A DNA stretch of 64,000 bases from positions 1 to 64,000 of the forward strand of contig CATJUX010000043.1 of NCBI GenBank assembly GCA_949743895.1. The letters are read 5' to 3'. Source of the DNA: JANFXS01 sp022791155 (GTDB lineage: Bacteria; Bacillota; Clostridia; Lachnospirales; Anaerotignaceae). Shown here piece after piece: positions 60,650-64,000 of this stretch (position 1 is its first letter; every line of letters starts with the position of its first letter). A program made the translations under genes and the position numbers. The notes under the pieces were generated by a model that was given only the letters and a program-made list of their open reading frames with translations, was not told the DNA's origin and did no database searches.

Positions 60650-61078
60650 TTAAACAACAAAAATTTCCACAGGGTTATATATAAATCTAATGGCGCCCCT
60701 AAGAATGTTCATCAATGAGCTTTCGGCATGTTCTCCTGATATTGCCGCTTCTTTGACAACAACCTTTGTTATTTCGTTTTCTTTCACAAATTCTTTGATG
60801 CACTCCAAAATGTCAGTGTCGCAATAGAAGTGAACCATGCCGCCTTTTTCAGATGCAAAGCCGAAAAGTTCTTCCATAAATTTGAAATTTTTTTTGTTGC
60901 CGAAAACGCTCTTTCCTTGTTGAACATATATTATATGTAGCTCGCCATTTTTTTCATTTGCTATGCGCGCACCCTCATTGATGATTTCCTTTGGGTTTTC
61001 ACGGTTTGTCACGCAAACGAGTATTTTTTCCAGCTTTTCAGTGCTTTTGTCAGCGCTTCCGCTTATTTTTTTAATCAT
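60650..61078 (-). CDS. universal stress protein-like domain protein
   Basis: 142 residues. An alpha/beta UspA-like fold: KILVCVTNRENPKEIINEGA (first strand/loop), GELHIIYVQQGKSVFGN, ITKVVVKEAAISG and the last strand VEIFVV. It resembles the Usp domain found in KdpD-type sensors; the ATP loop G-x2-G-x9-GS is not clear, so it is probably a non-ATP-binding form. Role unknown. The ATG is preceded by ggaggcataat. Single gene downstream of pyrG on the same strand. Confidence 0.75.
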   Translation of the reverse strand: MIKKISGSADKSTEKLEKILVCVTNRENPKEIINEGARIANEKNGELHIIYVQQGKSVFGNKKNFKFMEELFGFASEKGGMVHFYCDTDILECIKEFVKENEITKVVVKEAAISGEHAESSLMNILRGAIRFIYNPVEIFVV

Positions 61079-61273
61079 ATTATGCCTCCAATTCTGATAA
61101 AAAATCTATACAATGAATTTAACTAAATATCTATTTTAATTATATTCATCATACAAAAAATTCCTTCATTATTGGTGTATTTCATTTAAACATAATGTGA
61201 ATATAGTGTAAACGGAATTGCTTTTCGTCAATATAAAAAATTATATAAAAACGCAATGCTTATATATGAAAAC

Positions 61274-62872
61274 TCAAATTTTAAGCGCTGCGGCCACAAA
61301 TTCTCTGAAAAGCGGATGCGGCCTGTTTGGCCTTGACTTAAATTCAGGATGGAACTGCACTCCCACAAACCATGGATGGCCTGAAAGTTCGACAATTTCA
61401 ACAAGCTTCTCATTTGGAGAAAGCCCCGTTATGTTAAGCCCTGCTTCCGTCACATCTTTTCTGTATACATTGTTAAACTCATATCTGTGGCGATGACGTT
61501 CATATATAAGTTCCTCGCCATATGCTTCATAGGCAAGCGAACTTTTTTCAAGCTTGCATGGATATGCCCCAAGGCGCATTGTGCCGCCCATGTCTTCAAT
61601 GTCGCGCTGTTCAGGCATGAGATCTATAACAGGGTGTGAAGATTCGGGCTTAACCTCTGTTGTGAAAGCATCTTTATAGCCCAAAACATTCCGCGCAAAT
61701 TCTATGACAGCGCACTGCATTCCAAGGCATATTCCAAGAAATGGTATTTTGTTTTCGCGGGCATATTTAATTGCTGTAATTTTTCCTTCAAGTCCACGGT
61801 CGCCAAACCCCCCTGGCACAAGTATGCCTTTTGTGCCTTCAAAAATTTCATGCGCATTGTCTTCATTCAAATGTTCTGCATTAATCCATTGTATATTGAC
61901 GTCAGCTCCATTAAAAATTCCGGCATGGTGCAAAGATTCAACAATTGAGAGATATGCGTCATGGAGCTCAACATATTTTCCAACAAGTGCTATGTTAACT
62001 TTGCCAGACATTGTGCGCTCTTTTTCCAAAACTTCCATCCAGTCTGCCAAATCAGGAGTTCTGTCCTCAAGGCCCAACTTGCGGCACACGGCTTTTGCAA
62101 GTCCTTCTTCCTCAAGCATAAGCGGAATTTCATACAAGCTTTCAACATCAAGGTTTTGAATTATGCTGTCCTCCTCAACGTTGCAAAACAGCGAAAGTTT
62201 GCTTTTCATGCCATGGCTAAGCTCATGCTCTGTTCTCAAAACAAGCATGTCCGGCTGTATTCCTATTGAAAGAAGTTCTTTGACTGAATGTTGGGTTGGT
62301 TTTGTTTTAAGCTCGCCCCCCTTTGAAAGATATGGAATAAGCGTCACATGTATATACATGCAGTTTTCTCGCCCAATCTCTCTTGAAACCTGTCTTATGG
62401 CTTCAAGAAACGGATGACTTTCAATGTCGCCAACTGTTCCGCCGATCTCGGTTATAACAATGTCAGGGGCGTCAACCTTTCCGGCTCTGAAAACCCTTTC
62501 TTTTATTTCATTTGTTATGTGAGGAATGACCTGAACTGTAGCGCCCAGATATTCTCCTTTTCTTTCCTTGTTAAGAACCGACCAATAAACCTTTCCCGTT
62601 GTTGTGTTGCTGTTTATGTTGAGATTTTCATCTATAAACCTTTCATAATGTCCCAAATCAAGATCGGTTTCAGCTCCATCTTCCGTAACAAAAACCTCTC
62701 CATGTTGATATGGGCTCATTGTTCCTGGATCAAGATTGATATATGGATCAAATTTTTGAATGGTAACTTTGTAGCCTCGGGCCTTCAAGAGCCTTCCAAG
62801 AGAAGCGGCTGTTATCCCCTTGCCCAACCCGCTCACAACGCCGCCGGTGACAAAAACATACTTAGTGCGCAT
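61274..62872 (-). CDS. pyrG: CTP synthase
   Basis: 532 residues, full length. It converts UTP to CTP using glutamine and ATP. The amidoligase domain starts TKYVFVTGGVVSGLGKGITA and contains KFDPYINLDPGTMSPYQHGE, ITEIGGTVGDIESHPF and the UTP-site region. The class I glutaminase domain (about 290-532) has the Cys in FLGICLGMQCAVIEF and His/Glu in GVQFHPEFKSRP. The ATG at 62872 has ggagga upstream. Its roughly 158-base leader starts with GGGC and holds a terminator-like hairpin. Confidence 0.97.
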   Translation of the reverse strand: MRTKYVFVTGGVVSGLGKGITAASLGRLLKARGYKVTIQKFDPYINLDPGTMSPYQHGEVFVTEDGAETDLDLGHYERFIDENLNINSNTTTGKVYWSVLNKERKGEYLGATVQVIPHITNEIKERVFRAGKVDAPDIVITEIGGTVGDIESHPFLEAIRQVSREIGRENCMYIHVTLIPYLSKGGELKTKPTQHSVKELLSIGIQPDMLVLRTEHELSHGMKSKLSLFCNVEEDSIIQNLDVESLYEIPLMLEEEGLAKAVCRKLGLEDRTPDLADWMEVLEKERTMSGKVNIALVGKYVELHDAYLSIVESLHHAGIFNGADVNIQWINAEHLNEDNAHEIFEGTKGILVPGGFGDRGLEGKITAIKYARENKIPFLGICLGMQCAVIEFARNVLGYKDAFTTEVKPESSHPVIDLMPEQRDIEDMGGTMRLGAYPCKLEKSSLAYEAYGEELIYERHRHRYEFNNVYRKDVTEAGLNITGLSPNEKLVEIVELSGHPWFVGVQFHPEFKSRPNRPHPLFREFVAAALKI

Positions 62873-62979
62873 TTTTAATCCTCCCAAAAATTTTCAGTCT
62901 CAAAGTTTTTAAACTTCCACACGGCTGAAAAATAATGCCGTGTTGTGAACTCTGACGGTGTTCAAGTTTTTATATAATC

Positions 62980-63031
62980 AAAAAGTGCGGCGTTTTCATA
63001 TTTTATAACAAACTGTCTCAAACGCCCGCCC
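62980..63031 (-). promoter_or_regulatory. pyrG leader: GGGC transcript start and attenuator-like hairpin
   Basis: The predicted transcript begins GGGC (63031-63028), six bases past the -10. Within the first 45 nt it can fold GCGGGCGTTT with AAACGCCGC (one bulged G), followed by ACTTTTT (62986-62980). This is the layout of CTP-sensing pyrG attenuators of Gram-positives. The pyrimidine tract needed to pair with extra G residues is not obvious. Confidence 0.5.
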
Positions 63032-63036
63032 AATAC

Positions 63037-63065
63037 AATATACCATACATTTCTCATTTTCTCAA
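63037..63065 (-). promoter_or_regulatory. sigma-A promoter of pyrG
   Basis: Minus strand TTGAGA (63065-63060), 17-base spacer, TATATT (63042-63037). Confidence 0.7.
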
Positions 63066-63106
63066 CAAAAATACCATTTGTTTTTGTTTATTTTAAGGCA
63101 TATAAA

Positions 63107-63155
63107 AGCACCAGAAAAACATTTCATTCCTTTGCTAAATATTTTTTCTGGTGCT
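63107..63155 (-). terminator. terminator of cyclophilin gene
   Basis: Long stem agcaccagaaaaa / ttttttctggtgct with an A/T-rich loop; ttttata follows on the minus strand. It lies about 120 bases past the stop codon at 63278. Confidence 0.75.
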
Positions 63156-63277
63156 AATTTTATAATATTTGTTCAACAAATCAAACAATGCTGTTCTGTC
63201 ATGCTGCAAAAAGCAAATTTATAAAAAATGCAATTAAATCTTTTCATATATTGTGACGCAAGTTACAATTCATGCTC

Positions 63278-64000
63278 TCAATTGGATTCAGAATATTCTG
63301 TTATCTCAACTGATTCAATGACAATATCTTCCAAAGGCTTGTCATTTTTTTCGTCTGTTTCAACGGCGGCTATGCTGTCAACAATGTCCATTCCTTCATA
63401 GACCTGGCCAAACACAGCATGGCCATAATCCAAATCGGGAGTTCCTCCAACTTCAATATATTTTTCTCTCACTGCATCGTCATAGTTTGTTCTCAAAATT
63501 TTGTTTGTGCTGGAATTATAAAGAAGCTCATCACTGCCATATTGCTCAATCACTTGATCCACAAAACCAAAATATTCTTTTTGAACATCATCTTTTTGAA
63601 CAATGAAAAACTGGCTTCCATTTGTGTCCATGCCGCTGTTGGCCATTGAAACAGCCCCTCTAAAATGATATAGCCTTGACGAAAATTCATCTTCAAACTT
63701 TCCGCCCCATGCGCTTTCGCCGCCAGTTCCAGTGCCAAGAGGATCACCGCCCTGAATCATAAAATCATTTATAACTCTGTGAAATGTCACTCCATTATAA
63801 TATCCTCTTTCACAAAGCAAAAGGAAATTTTCAACAGTTTTGGGCACCTCTTGTGAAAAGAAGCGTATTTTGATGTCGCCTTTATTTGTTTTTAAAATGG
63901 CGATTGTCTCACCTTCACGCAATGGCGAAAACTGCGGCATATCATCAGTTGTTGTCAAAAGATCATTTTTGAACTGATCATAATCAGCATTAAGTTCTTC
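63278..64000 (-). CDS. peptidyl-prolyl cis-trans isomerase, cyclophilin type (5' end outside window)
   Basis: At least 240 codons; the frame stays open to the window edge, so the N-terminus is missing. The cyclophilin domain has VPKTVENFLLLCERGYYNGV, TFHRVINDFMIQGGDP, GTGGESAWGGKFEDEF and MANSGMDTNGSQFFIVQ, which includes the catalytic Arg and the substrate-loop residues; FGQVYEGMDIVDSIA closes it. An insert around DVQKEYFGFVDQVIEQYGSD is longer than in minimal cyclophilins. The missing start probably carries a signal or lipoprotein peptide, as in similar clostridial proteins, which is inference. Confidence 0.93.
   Translation of the reverse strand, partial: EELNADYDQFKNDLLTTTDDMPQFSPLREGETIAILKTNKGDIKIRFFSQEVPKTVENFLLLCERGYYNGVTFHRVINDFMIQGGDPLGTGTGGESAWGGKFEDEFSSRLYHFRGAVSMANSGMDTNGSQFFIVQKDDVQKEYFGFVDQVIEQYGSDELLYNSSTNKILRTNYDDAVREKYIEVGGTPDLDYGHAVFGQVYEGMDIVDSIAAVETDEKNDKPLEDIVIESVEITEYSESN

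Overview
The window reads as chromosome from an anaerobic, endospore-forming, AT-rich, low-GC Gram-positive bacterium of the Clostridia. Evidence includes a sporulation sigma factor (sigK-type) beside the germination protease gene gpr, a Streptococcus-style fabT-fab-acc cluster, DnaD/DnaI-type helicase-loading genes, a T-box and an L20 leader. A 2-hydroxyacyl-CoA dehydratase operon resembles, from memory, the lactoyl-CoA dehydratase of Clostridium (Anaerotignum) propionicum, so a relative of cluster XIVb is my best guess. No rRNA, tRNA, CRISPR array, prophage or intact insertion sequence was seen.

Layout. 0-8.3 kb: a GC-rich repeat, an ArsR metal sensor, rpsU-yqeY, glgB, a pepF-type peptidase, yebC and a YigZ protein. 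8.4-11.2 kb: a cysteine-rich repeat protein behind a mother-cell-type promoter, and a secreted SLH-CAP protein. 11.7-19.6 kb: rny, gpr, sigK, the infC-rpmI-rplT-rpsT operon with its L20 leader, and thrS with a threonine T-box. 19.6-22.7 kb: flavodoxin, PHP phosphatase and MATE exporter. 22.8-33.1 kb: a twelve-gene fatty acid operon on the minus strand (fabT-fabH-acpP-fabK-fabD-fabG-fabF-accB-fabZ-accC-accD-accA). Divergent from it is a nitronate-monooxygenase-family gene with a four-cysteine cluster. 34.5-38.7 kb: a MacB-like ABC system with a CARDB surface protein. 39-45.5 kb: archaeal-type phosphoglycerate mutase, then dehydratase activator, two dehydratase subunits and a CoA-transferase. 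45.5-48.2 kb: a lipoprotein and decayed gene remnants. 48.2-53.5 kb: greA-lysS, an unknown protein, a TolC-family protein and a copper-amine-oxidase-like stalk protein. 53.9-64 kb: dnaI-dnaD, tagO, upp, rpiB, ywlE, ywlC (a block partly like the ywl region of Bacillus), a SEC-C protein, a Usp protein, pyrG and a truncated cyclophilin.

The strongest lead is the pair of FabT-like palindromes in the divergent fabT / FabK-like promoter region. Together with the Fe-S-type cysteine cluster of the divergent enzyme they suggest a FabX-like unsaturated-fatty-acid enzyme controlled with the fab operon. The cluster itself has no fabA, fabB or fabM. Other points of note are an apparent AUA start codon for rny, a SigK without a pro-sequence, a Rex-like operator in front of the dehydratase operon, and a GGGC-initiating pyrG leader with a terminator-like hairpin.
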